A DNA stretch of 64,000 nt from Tetrahymena thermophila SB210 (lineage: Eukaryota; Ciliophora; Oligohymenophorea; Hymenostomatida; Tetrahymenidae), in the NCBI RefSeq assembly GCF_000189635.1, contig NW_002476379.1:248001-312000 (forward strand). The letters are read 5' to 3'. Under the pieces are notes generated by a model. The model was not told the origin of the DNA. It searched no databases and was given only the letters and a program-made list of their open reading frames with translations. How positions within the stretch are numbered: position 1 is the stretch's first letter; each line of letters opens with the position of its first letter. The position numbers were made by a program, and so were the translations under genes. Shown piece by piece: positions 36,032 to 47,995 of the stretch.

Positions 36032-39000
36032 ATGGCGTGTTGCTTGCAAAATGAAGATGATGGAAAATCAATAATTTCAGAAATTAATGAGTAAATTGAA
36101 GAAATGTAACTCAAAAAAACGCTATCTTAAATTATTTAAGAGGCTTAAACAAATAACAAATACAATTTAATGAGAGGAGGCTGTGTTATAAAATCTGCGA
36201 TTGGCCCTATTTAATTTGGTATTCCTCCAGAAACTGTGAAAGACTCATTAAATTTAGGATAGGAAGTTCCTACATTTTATATTATACCTTCTAAGAGATT
36301 TGATAAAAAGAATGGTGTAAATGTCGCTGAATTTGAATTCCCTGCCTATTTCAATTTTTTTGTTAAAAAACGTAAATGCACATTAATTTGTACTCAAGAA
36401 GCTGAAAGAGCAGTAAGAACAGTATTTTAGGAGACTCTTCTTGGTCCTGTTAGTTTTGAAGTAAATAAATGATTGATATTACTATTTAAACTAAGATAAA
36501 ATTATATATTTTAACAAAAATTTATTATGCAAAATCCTAACTAAATATTTAAAAATTTATTTAAAAGCACATTGAAGAGGATTACTATTATTCTTATCCT
36601 AAAGATGGAATACCAGATTTTAATAAAGAATTAAAAGTTTTTGCAAAGGTAACTATTGAACATATGCATTTTAAGCTAAATTTATTAATAATTATTTAAA
36701 ATAATTAATGTAGAATCCTATGAACCCTAGTGAGGCTTTAAAAGTTGATACTTTAATCAGTTTTGTTATTTTTGATGAAAATGGTGTAGCAAAATTAAAC
36801 GATTCAAACGGAAATATTGTAGAAATCAAAAAAGAACAAGGGAGCTATTCTATTTTTGAAAACGGAAAACTCCTTGATAATGTAAAAGATGAAGTAAATC
36901 TACCTGAAGGAAATTTATTTGAGAGTTTTGGAACTATCAGCACTGATAACATCAATAATATGAAAAATTCTGAATAATAAATAGGCAATTAATTTAATCA
37001 TGATAGAGTTACTTTTGAAAGTCCTACTAAATCTCATACTAAAAATCTGATCGCAGTTTGGACAAGCAAACTTGGTTAAATGAAATGTATTTAGGATATT
37101 TAAAATTTTCATCCTGAGTTTATCGATGAATCAGAAACCATTACTCCTCCTGATTTTGGTGTTACTGTCCTTGGTTCTTCTCATGGTACATACTAGATAT
37201 AATTCAAAATAATAAAAAACTTATTTTGTTTTTTAAAATATAAGGTTTTGATCCTAAGGGAAGCACTACTGGATTTATCATTTGGATCTATGGTAAAGGT
37301 ATAATGGTTGATCCCCCACCATTCAGCTCTTAATTTTTAAAGAAAATGGGTATCCCTAGTGTACTAATTCATGGAATTATTATAACCCACTGTCATGCTG
37401 ATCATGATGCAGGAACTTTCACTAAACTTCTTGATGATAGTAGAGTTGAAGTAATAAATTTTTAATTTTTAATATTTATTTTTGCTTGTAATTTTACTGG
37501 AAGAATTCTACAATAATTTATTTAAATAGGTCATTACAACTAGAACAATCATGAATAGCTTTTTGAGAAAATATAGTGCCTTGAGTGGAATGGGTATTGA
37601 AGAACTTAAGCATTTGTTTATCTTTAGGCCAGTTACCTTAGGTACTTCTATTAATATATATGGAGCTAACTTTAGATTTTTTTATGCTTTCCATACTATA
37701 CCTTGCATCGGATTCGAATGCGAGCTTAAGCAGAGATCAATTTATTATTCTGCAGATACATTCTATAATCCTGAATAGTAATTTTAAACTAGATTTATAT
37801 AAAAAATAATCAATTAATCGTTTTTATAGGTTAAAAGAATTCAAAAGATAAGGGATATTTGGATAAAAAAGATATGAATAGTTAGCTAATGTCAAATTTA
37901 ACAATGACATTATTATTCACGAAGCTGGTGTTCCTCCTATTCACACACCTTAAACAGTTCTCGCTAGTCTCCCAATTCATGTAACAAATATATTAAATGT
38001 CAATCATTTGAAAATTAAATTTTTTAACAAATTTAAAAGATTAAAAATAAAATGATGCTCATTCACATCGCAGAAAAAGATTTGCTTAAAGACAGTGGAC
38101 TTAAAATAGCTAAGCACGGTATAGAAAATACTTTAATATTACATCCTTCGGGATTTCATAAAAATATGGATACTTTAAGAAGACTTGACCTTCTTTCTTC
38201 TATTGACATATTTGAAAACCTAACAATCAAAAACATTAAGTGGCTATTGGATTCCTTAGTAGAAGAGTAGTATTACCCTAAATAAATTGTAGTAAAAGAA
38301 AATACAATAGGTAATAAGTTCTATATAATTGAAAGTGGCATTGCTCGTGTCTACTCAAATAATAAAAATAATTAATTTGAAAGATTTTATCAAACTGGAG
38401 AGTATTTTGGTGAAACTGCTCTAATATGCCATGGAGGAAAAAGAATTGCAAAGTAAAACATTATTAAAAACTCTCTATTTTTATCAAATTTTTTTTAATT
38501 TTTTTAGTGTAGAAGCAGTCACTGAACTTCGTTTACTCACTTTGGAAAAACATGATTTCAAATTTATTTTTGGTGATGGATGTGGTGGAGATGGTCCTGT
38601 CATCAGAAAGTTTATGAACTTAACTGATGCTCGTAAATCAAAGGCTCTGCACGTATTATACAAGTAAATTATATTTTAAGGTGATTGAAAAGAAGTAAAA
38701 TAATAAATTGATTTATTAATTATATTTAAAAAGGAATTCTGTATTTAATGAGATGGGATAGTCATAAAAAACATAACTTGAAATGATTTTAAAAGAAGAA
38801 GAAGTTGATAAAGGATAAGTTATGTGGAATGTAGGAGACAAGGCTACATTTGCCTTTATTATAAAGAAAGGTAATTTTGAATTTGTAGATTGCCCTGAAT
38901 CTGAGTTAGATGAGCTAGAGAGTGGTGCATTTATAGGAGAAGTTAAGTCAATAACTGATAGTTCACCTCTTACTACTTCAGTTGTTGCAACTAGAAAAGG

Positions 39001-39097
39001 AAAAATATTTAAGATTTACAAAGAAGACCTCATTTCTTTCTTAAATAAAAATCCTGGTTTATAACTTGTATTTTAGGATTGCAAGTACCTAGAATGA
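36032..39097 (+). CDS. Metallo-beta-lactamase phosphodiesterase fused to two cNMP-binding domains, 839 aa
   Basis: There are nine exons: 36032-36460, 36568-36648, 36714-37185, 37245-37450, 37530-37777, 37830-37980, 38040-38452, 38508-38663 and 38734-39097. All phases match (2520 nt). An N-terminal conserved domain (to about 300) is followed by a metallo-beta-lactamase/RNase-Z-like domain. THCHADHDAG gives the metal motif H376-x-H378-x-D380-H381. Further ligands are FHT, D472 in YYSADTF, HEAG, and the last His in MMLIHIAEKD (about 538). The first cNMP-binding domain (about 585-700) has a phosphate-binding cassette GEYFGETAL with the downstream Arg. The second (about 748-826) lacks that Arg (GAFIGEV...PLTTS) and looks degenerate. 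This order matches Dictyostelium GbpA/GbpB, cyclic-nucleotide-stimulated phosphodiesterases. A cGMP/cAMP phosphodiesterase activated by its own ligand is inferred. Confidence 0.9.
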
Positions 39098-39399
39098 GAT
39101 TGACTTTATGCCAAAACTTTATTATTAATTATCATTTCACTTAAAAATATGAAATTAATTTTATTAATTTCTTCATAAATTATTAATTTATAATTTTATT
39201 TGCAAAACCTAGTATAATCAATTTTTATATTTGTTAAGTTTTCTTGATATTTTTATTAATATTTTAAAAAAATTTGTTTTAATCTTTTTTGATATATTGT
39301 CAAATTGCTTAAAATTTCATCAGAAATAATTTATAAAAATTGTAAATTAAAAATATCTTTATAATTAATTAAAATTAAAAACTTTTTTCAATCTGATAA

Positions 39400-40086
39400 A
39401 TGTAAAAACTAAATAAATTTCCTCTGTGCTATAAAGATTCAACTGTTAACTAAGTTGATTTAGATGCTTATCAAAATTATAAATGGCTTACTTCTGAAGC
39501 AATTAATTTTTTCTTTGAGTATATCATGAATGAATAATACCAAGATTTGCAAGGAAAAATTTATCTTATGAATCCATCGTGCTATCAAGTTATTTTATTT
39601 GAGGATGATTTTGAAGATCTCAAAGATTCTGTAAAAAGAATTAATTTACAATAGTATAAGTATATAATCTCTCCAGTTAACGACAGCACTGAATGCTGGT
39701 CAGTAGGATCAGGAAACCACTGGGCTCTTCTCGTGTTCATAGTTGATGAGAAATAGTTTATTTATTTTGATAGCTCAAGTGGTTTTATAAAAAATGCTTC
39801 CATTTTAGCTAGTAAACTAATGGCAATTATCACAAATAATGAATCTTATATGAATAAAAATTTAGATATTAAAGTGAATGAAAACACCCCAAAACAAAGA
39901 AACTCATATGATTGTGGTATGTATGCTATTTCAATAGCTGAGCTAATAGTTTAAGTTATTTAGTAAAATTAAGGATAAAACATATTAAATAATAAGATAT
40001 ACAATGATACTATTACTCCTGAATACATAACTTAAAAAAGACAAATAATCAGATCTATTATTTTAGCACTTTTAGATTAAAAATGA
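39400..40086 (+). CDS. SENP8/DEN1-type Ulp1 cysteine protease, 228 aa
   Basis: A single exon runs from ATG 39400 to TGA 40084-40086. The C48 (Ulp1) catalytic set is complete: GNHWALL with His107, FIYFDSSSG with Asp124, oxyanion Gln166 (PKQRNS) and nucleophile Cys172 (SYDCGMYAISIAE). The compact length and lack of an N-terminal extension fit SENP8/NEDP1, which matures NEDD8 and strips it from cullins, better than the larger SUMO proteases. It lies about 300 nt downstream of the phosphodiesterase gene on the same strand, with no sign of co-regulation. Confidence 0.9.
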
Positions 40087-40290
40087 TATTTATTTTAAAT
40101 AAGCTAATTAATGAAAAGGAAATTTGATAAATTTTTATATTTTATAAACACTCACTCAAATTCTCAGTATGTATGTATGAAAAAAGATATATTAAACTGA
40201 ATTGGTCTTAATATGAAACTCTAAATTTATATAAATTAGTTTTTTATTATAATGATAAATATAAACTCTGTTATTTATTGTTTGCTATTT

Positions 40291-41907
40291 TCAAATAAAA
40301 TTTTTTATTTCTTCTTCTTTTATTAATTTATTTTTTTTTAGTGTTGAGAATGTTTAGTCCCTTGTAGTATTATGCATAATATTTACAAATGCTGGATATC
40401 TTATAATTCTATTTTATATAGGAATAAATCTCTATACTTTGCTATATTTTCGCATTGTTGATTTTGGAGTGAACTAAACCACAGATGGGTTTTTAAGGTG
40501 GTTTTTTACATTTTTAATAGAAAATTAAATTTATTCGCTACTATTTTAATATTCTAGCTGAGATAATCCTTCTTAATTATCAGGTAAAACTATATTCTAT
40601 AAAGTTTTTTTTATTACTTTAACATTTTATTAAGGAGTATTTTTTGGTGGATGAATGCTATTTTGATTATTATTAAATATATTTTCATCATTATATTTTA
40701 TGAAAAAGAGATTATCTTCAAAACTTTCATTTGGTTATGTTTGTATTCTTTTATTCTAATTAGGTGAGGGAATTGGTATATTTTATTCAGCAAAGAAGTT
40801 TATATTAGATTTGTTCAACTTCAGTTACCTTCTAGTTTTATTGTTATTTACTATTTCACTGTTTTTATTGTGAGATAATGGTGATGGAGTAACAGATCTT
40901 TATTTAGAATTTAAACTATTTTAACAAAAACTTTTTTACTTTTCAGCTAAAAATGAATTTTCAAATATTGAGTTTCTTAAGTAAGTTCCTGTCGGATTAG
41001 TATTATTTGAATTATCTTAAATAGGTTGTTGCTAAATGTATTTCATAATTGTATCTTGCAAATAATTGTTAAAATGAGCAGTCTCTCCACCATTTTTAAG
41101 GGGAGAATCTTATAAATTAATTTAATGTTATCCTTAACTTTTATTTATCACTTAGCTAACTTGATATTGAGTATGTGCCTTTTTATAAGGACTATCTTGT
41201 TGTCTTTTATAATTATTTGGACTTGTAAAGTAGTTTTACTTTTATAAATTAGACTTTGAATCCTAAAGAAAGTGGCTTCCTTAATTTAAGTTAATGGGAG
41301 AGCTTGAAAGAGGAATAGATGGAAGAGGTGAGCAATTAGATTAATTGTTATCATGATATTAGCTCTACTAACTTTCTTGTTACTTTTTTTCCCAATAGTT
41401 AGTCATTATTAATAAATCTTTATTTTAATTAGCAATATTTGTTTTATTTTACAGTTAATTTATTATATATTAGTTTTCGTTTCTTGATCTTATCATACCT
41501 TTTTGCTTAGACCATCTATTATTAGGAGTCAAACTTCTAAATCTATTGTTTTCATTTTTAAATATATCTTGATACATCAAAAGAATGTTTTCTGCTTAAG
41601 CTGGAGTGCTCAAATGAGTCTTATCTTTACTAACTATTCCTTGAGCTTAAAGTAGTAAATTCTATGCACATAGTTAATCTCCTTAACCCTAATCTAATTC
41701 CTAGTAGATCTTATTTTATGATCTTGTTTGGGGTTCATTCTAATTTTGATATTGATTTTATTAAGAAGGAGTCTGAATCTTTTAAAGGTAAATTTCAAAA
41801 GACGATAACTCATCTTTACGGACAAGGCAAGGAGTAATAGACCTCACATTATTTTTATTACGAATTAGCATGTTATTTTTCTTTTACATTTTACTTTCAC
41901 ATGCCAT
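40291..41907 (-). CDS. Q/N/S-rich disordered protein, 538 aa, single exon
   Basis: An uninterrupted frame runs from ATG 41907 to TGA 40293-40291. It is low-complexity throughout (N, Q, S, K), with short SP and TP motifs: SLTPNNRWSKQ, PLPSIPLSSSPIN, TSPNNYKRQQDSPYKK, RSVTPSPLS. These resemble proline-directed kinase sites. It has no ordered domain, coiled coil or membrane segment. The same style recurs in the next two upstream genes, suggesting a local family or shared compositional class. It is convergent with the SENP8-like gene. Confidence 0.75.
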
Positions 41908-42456
41908 ATTTAATCAAAAGCGTTATAAATTTTTCTTACTTTAAATAAATAAAAAAATTCTTTCTTTCAATTAAATTAAGGAATGGTTAGAAAATTTCGT
42001 TTATATTCAATAACTTATTAAATTACTGCTTGTGCAAAAATTAAATTAAAATGACTAAATAATTAATTTATAAAATTTTATGAAAAAGATATGCTATAAA
42101 TAGTAAAAATAATGTAAAAATTAAAGCATCAAATTCATTTTCTTATTAAACAAGAAGAATAAGAAAATATAAAGTATAAAATATTTTTTATTCAATAATT
42201 ATTATATATTCTCCTTTTTAATTACTGCTTGAAAAATTAGCATGCCATATTTAATTAATTAGACATTGATATATAATGTATTTCTACAAATATAAGTAAA
42301 TTACATACTTACTAATTGTATTAAGATTTAAAATTAATTTAATTTTGGTTATATTTAGAATAAGATTTAGTAGAGGATAGGTTCAATCAAAATAATTATA
42401 TTTTTATTTATTTATTTATTTATTTATTTGCTTGTTTATATCTATTTATTTGTTTG
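41908..42456. other. AT-rich intergenic region with TTTA microsatellite
   Basis: About 0.55 kb between two minus-strand disordered-protein genes. A (TTTA)n tract with TTTG variants runs from about 42403 to 42455, ending at the stop codon of the upstream gene. No other feature is seen. Confidence 0.6.
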
Positions 42457-44805
42457 TCATTTTTATGAAGTATTAGATGAATTTTTAAATACAAATGCAT
42501 TCAGAGTATAATCGTTTGTCTAGTTTTGTTAGTAATTTTAAGGTAAGTAGCTATTTCTGTAAGGTGTACTGTAATTTCTTGATTTTTTGAGATAAACAGA
42601 GTCTTGAGAAGGAGTATATCTATCTGAAGAATTATTTTCTTACTATTATTAAATCTGCTAATTATTTGATGCTACATTTAACATTTATTCTAATCTTTTC
42701 TATTTATTTCTATATTCTTTTCTGGGGTCCTCAAATTGAATAGAGTTTTTTTTAGAGTTTAAGCTACTGTCTACAGACTAATTGACTAAATTATTTTTCT
42801 TTCTATTTGGTGATTAATTCCTAGATATTCTTACTCTCAAATTTCTATTTAAATATAGACAATTATATCTGTTCTTGCTACCTTGATAAATTTACTAATC
42901 ATCGTCATCATCATGATTCTCTTATGTTTCCTAACTTATTTAGTTTAATTTTTTGGCATATTTTATTTTGCATAAGTCTTCATCTACATAACTTGTTTCA
43001 CAAAAAGGAGTTACAAGTGGATTTATTTCATCTTTTTGATTTAAATTTATTTTATTTGCATTTCTTGGAGTAGTGAAGGATTATTTAGAATAATCATTAT
43101 GGGGAAGCTTTTATAACTCTTAAGACTTCCTTGGATTGTAAATTTTATATTTATTTTCAAAACTCGTCTAAGGATGATAAAAAGATTCCTTGTAACTGTC
43201 TATGAAATTATGAAAATAGGGAATAACTCTGGACATATCTGATTTTTTTTTCTTATCTTATCTAACAGAATGGTTGTTAATATTTTAAATGTTAACAGTT
43301 TAGCTAACTTTATTAAGATTCTCTATTAACTTATACCTTGGGTCGCTTAAATACCTTTTGTTCAAAAAATGTTTTGATTAGATTATTTAGATAAATTAAA
43401 TAAATTTTTTACTCAGGTTTATTTCTTAAATAAATACCAGAATTTTTTATTTACTGGTGGGTATGTCTTTAGTCAGTTGTAAATTAAAAATTATCTTCGT
43501 TTGAATTTTTTATTGTCTACACTTAGCTGATGAAGCCAGTGCTATTTCTTTTCTGAGAAACAGACCAATAAGTATTAGAACTATAGGAAGATATATTATT
43601 AGGTTTCATAACTTGTACACTATTTCTTCCCTTTCCTGTATCATACTGCTCAGTATAATCAATTTTTTTTTTTACTTCTTATAAATCTTCTTGAGAGTTC
43701 TTTTGTGAATTGAGCTTCGGTTTTTCTAGCTGAATAGAAATACTATTTCTCTATGAATTATTTTATGTTTTTGGTGGAGCAGTTAGCGATTAGTGTTAGG
43801 AATTTAGCTTTTCATGGGAGACTTAGTTTATTGATGTTACATTAGAAGCTATTAAAAATGATGCATTTTTCTCTGCATTTTTTTTATCAGTTTACTTTAT
43901 TTCAACATCATATAGTTAGCTTAATTAATTTTAATTTTTTTCAGCTGTACTAACTTAGTAACTTATTTGGCTTAAATTCCTTTTGGGAGACTCTTTTCTC
44001 TCATAAAGTTTACTCATTTCAAAATTTCCAGTAATGCCATAAATTTTTTAAAGCTTATCCTAAATACATCAAATTTAATTTAACGTTATAGAAAATTTAT
44101 AATTTTGTAAGTATTTATTTATTTACCTTACTGTAGTCACACACTTCAAAATATTTTTTTGAAGGAACAGAAGAATATCTTTATTGCTCTTAAGAAACAA
44201 TTTCATCTTCGATACAATTTTGTAAAAGAGGAGATAAATAAACAGAATTTTAATACTATTTCTATGATATGTTTATAGGAATAGTCTAACTTTGATTAAG
44301 TGTAGGAGAAGGACTTCTCTTTTTTTTAGCTGATGAATCTATATAATTTACAAATTAATTTCATTTTGAATGCATTTTTAAAAAAATATATAAGGTTTAC
44401 TTTTTTAAATTTCTATTTAGTAATGATTTACTTCACCATTTTTATTTTTAGATTATAACGTTTGGTGGTGGTTAATTGCTTCATTAATTTAATCATTTTA
44501 CATTGAGTTTTATATTTCTTTCCCTATTATTCTTTTTTAACTACTCTAATCCAAATTAAATTCCTGCTTTGCATTCATATTGGAATTTTAAGTTTGCTTA
44601 GTTAATTTCTTAGTATTCTAAGATATTTTTTTTGATCCATAGCAGTAATTTTCATATTAATAAGCCAGCTATTACCTAAAAATAAATTATATAAATTATT
44701 TAAGTTTATACATATTTGTAAAAATATCTATTACCTTAAAATTTCTACTTAATTTGGATCCTTATAATCGACATCTAATATGAATGGCTAAGTAGTAATG
44801 AACAT
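42457..44805 (-). CDS. S/N/Q-rich disordered protein, 700 aa
   Basis: There are five exons: 44805-44735, 44675-44401, 44338-44127, 44059-43413 and 43354-42457, with phases consistent (2103 nt). Apart from the N terminus (MFITTQPFILDVDYKD), it is polar and probably disordered. It has many SP/TP sites (KKRSPSPTLNQ, SVYLSPLLQ, QSFTTPRN, RYTPSQDS), an acidic DDDDD patch and Y-rich stretches near the C terminus. No domain is recognised. A short segment DKLQKIYGITGNFEMSKLYE around residue 190 may be a helix. It could be a phosphorylation-regulated scaffold; the function is unknown. Confidence 0.7.
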
Positions 44806-45443
44806 CTATTTAATTATTTATTTTAGCTATTCAATAAATTGGTTATTTGTTATAAATAAAACAAATACTGTTCAATCAGGAATACAAATTATTGTGATTT
44901 TATGTTTCTTTTTTATTTTTTATGAAATTTATTACTTTAATTTGTAGTAATAATAATTTGTATGCAATAAATTTAATTAGTATTTAGAGATATTGAATAA
45001 TTAAATATATTTAATATGGTCTTGCTAATCATCGCAGTTGTATCTCTCAATACTTACCATTCATTTAATAATTTAAAAAATATAATAAATCGAATGGTAT
45101 GCTAAATAAAAACATCCTTTACTCAGTATTAAGCAAACAAATTAATTTTATTATTTCTTTTGAACGAACGAACAAACAAATAATATAAAAAGAACATTTT
45201 AAAAATAAGAAGATATACATTCATTTAACATTTTATATTAATAAGTAAAATTAAGATAAACTAAATTTACTTTTTTATAATATAAAAATTATTAAATGTT
45301 TTTTAAAAACAGGTTAAAATAAAATTTCAAAAATTATTCTTTAATTAAAACCTTAATTTTAATTCAAATTGAATTTATAAATTTCTACTTTAAATAAAGG
45401 GATGGTGTATTATCTGCTCATATCTTACAGAAAAAATTATTTT
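44806..45443. other. AT-rich intergenic region
   Basis: About 0.64 kb between two minus-strand genes. It includes a GAACGAACGAACAAACAAA tract at about 45162-45180. No coding frame is seen. Confidence 0.5.
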
Positions 45444-47777
45444 TCATGAACTCTGTTAGCCCTTCTTAAATTTATGAACTTACATTTATGAAGTAATTAA
45501 GAAATCAGCAGGCTGTAAATAATTACAGCTATTTTAGTTTGGACTGGTAGAGTAACGCTTTGGTAATTTTGAGGATAATTCTATTTTGCTTTTAAGCTCA
45601 TAATTTTTTGATGATTAATATAAAGCATTTTATTAATTAGCTGTAGTTGATTAGATTTAATTAAAATCTTAAAATTTTTATTTTAAGAATTATATTTGCT
45701 TTTTATTGCTATTTGTTAGGTGATTTGTATTAACTTACTTAAAAGTTTTTGAGCTTTCAATATTTTTTAAAATTTTTTTAAGGTTTATGTATTTTACTTC
45801 TTTTTCTAATGTTTTTATTTTTTGCATAATATCATTTGAGGGCTTGTTCTCCTAAATAAAATCTACATCTAATTTTGTTTAAGATGAGGATATTTGAAGC
45901 TATTCAAAAATTTAGACTTATTTAGGACTAGATGCAACTGAATTGCTGAATAAAGAGTATCTTGGTGAACCATAACTTATATGCTATATTTTTGGTGACT
46001 ATTCATTTAATGAGCTCCTTACATTTGATGATTATTAGCTTTTACAGTTTCTTTTGGGAGTAAATGGCTTCTTATATATATTCACAGGCTTAACATCTAA
46101 GTTATTAAACATCAACAGTTATTAGTGATTATTAAACTATTCCATTTGTAATGATAATTAGGATTTTTATTATCTCTATGAAAATAACAATTAATCATTT
46201 ACAATACTGTTAAAATTAGATTGTGAATATTGCTTGTAGGTTCGAGAGCTAAATAAATTTACATAAGACTCCTAGTTTTATTAATTTTATGAAAATGGCT
46301 ATTAATTATTTTGTTAATAAATTTTAGGATTGATAAAATTTTGCTTTTAATTGTTAAGATTTTATTATTAATTAAATTAATTATTCGTTTTGTTAAAGAA
46401 TTATGAATCGCTAAAAATTTTACGATGGCTCTACTTAAAGCTATTCATATTTTATTAGACCTTACCCTAAATTTATGTTTAGTTTTATAATTAAAGCTAA
46501 TCTACATGTTGTTAAGGTTATTATAATTAAATATGATCTTACTACTCTTTATTTTATGTTTAAAAATGAATATCTTATTAGATTTATTACGAATAGCTGC
46601 TCTAGCCCTAACATTATCTATGCAATTTGATTTCATCATTAGAAGAAGTATTACTTTTCTGTTTATTTGATGATTATTTACAATCAAGCGACATTGATGT
46701 AAAATTTTATTTTTCGTCATTGCTAATTTCAAAAAAGTTATTTTTAGCTTAGTCAATATTTTATTAAGCATTTTGGCTCTCTTACCTTGACATATTAAAA
46801 ATCTGTGAAAAATCTTCTATTTACTCTGCAAAAAGCTTTTTGTCTGATTAGTGAGACTTATTATTTTATTCTAAATTTTATAACCTCTTTTTTTAAAATT
46901 ATTTTTAAAAAAAAGGTTTTGTCTTTTCTTTTTTTAGTTTAAATATATCTAAATCTTGCTATTTCCTTTAGTGAGGATCAATAATAATAAAGAAGTTAGA
47001 TGGCTTTCCCTTCTTTTCTGATTAATTTAATACCATTTATTTATGTTAAAACCTTTCCTCTAATATTTAGTTTAATGAATATTCAGAAAGTTCAGGAGGA
47101 ATACGAAATGTTTAGTGAAGGGGAGAAGAAATATTTTCTGTATCTTAACTTTGAAAATATTCGTCTATTTGTATAAAATCTTTTTTATTTTCATTTTATT
47201 ATTCTTATTTATTTTGCTTAGCAATAATAGATGAATTGGGTGTTTCCAATTATTCCGCTTTCTAATTCAAAATCTCTTCTACTTAATTTTCTCTTTTGAT
47301 ACAATTAATTGAAAAATAAATATTTTATTATAAAATTAAAATAGCCAATAAATTTCTTTAAATGTTGAATTTTTTTTATTTCTTAATATTTGCAATAAAA
47401 TCTACCTCAAATTCTCTTTTTAAAATTAAAAAATTTTTTCAAATTTTCTGAATTAGTAAATATAAATATTCAAGTATTGATCTAAAAAGAATTAATTTAT
47501 AAATAATCTGTTATTTAGAGAATTTAAGGTGGAAAATTTTGAATTTTTCAAAAAAGAAATAAATTAATTACTCTTATGAGGAACTTTAGCTTTTATTTAA
47601 GACTGAAGATTGCTTTTTTTGTAAATTTATTTCTTTAATGAAGTTATTTACAAGTGGCTTTTAGAATTTTTGTGAAGAAGTAGGAGCTTTACTTTTATTA
47701 AGCTCAGTTTATAACAATTAAGAGTTTATCCTATTAATGTAAGCTTATCTGTATTCCTCACCAAGTATTTATTTCAT
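45444..47777 (-). CDS. Q/N-rich disordered protein, 684 aa
   Basis: There are two exons, 47777-47572 and 47292-45444, with a 279-nt intron and matching phase. The start MKQILGEEYRQAYINRINS is helical. Then comes a segment with FRIPPELSEYSLNQILEERF and KPSNFFIIIDPHQRKQ that may be ordered (about 115-160). The rest is N/Q/S-rich with dense TAA/TAG codons, a patch of SP motifs (SPKIQHISYGSPRYS) and a short coiled coil (IMQKIKTLEKEVKYINLKK, about 560-580). No family is recognised. Confidence 0.7.
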
Positions 47778-47995
47778 CTTAATATTATACTAATTTATTG
47801 TATTTTATTTCATATTTATTATATTTTTATACTGCTATATTCTCCATTTTTGTTTTACTTCGTATTCCTATACTAAGATATTATATACATTCGAGCCCTT
47901 AAGATAGTCAAATAATCTCTTTTTATTTAAAAATAACATTTTAAAAATCTTAATTATTCGAATTTTACTTAAAATATAAAAAAATAGTTAATTTT

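Noticed and set aside
46502-46771. Minus-strand 89-codon ORF lacking stops
   Set aside because: It is an out-of-frame reading inside the 684-aa Q/N-rich gene, whose frame is continuous through this segment.
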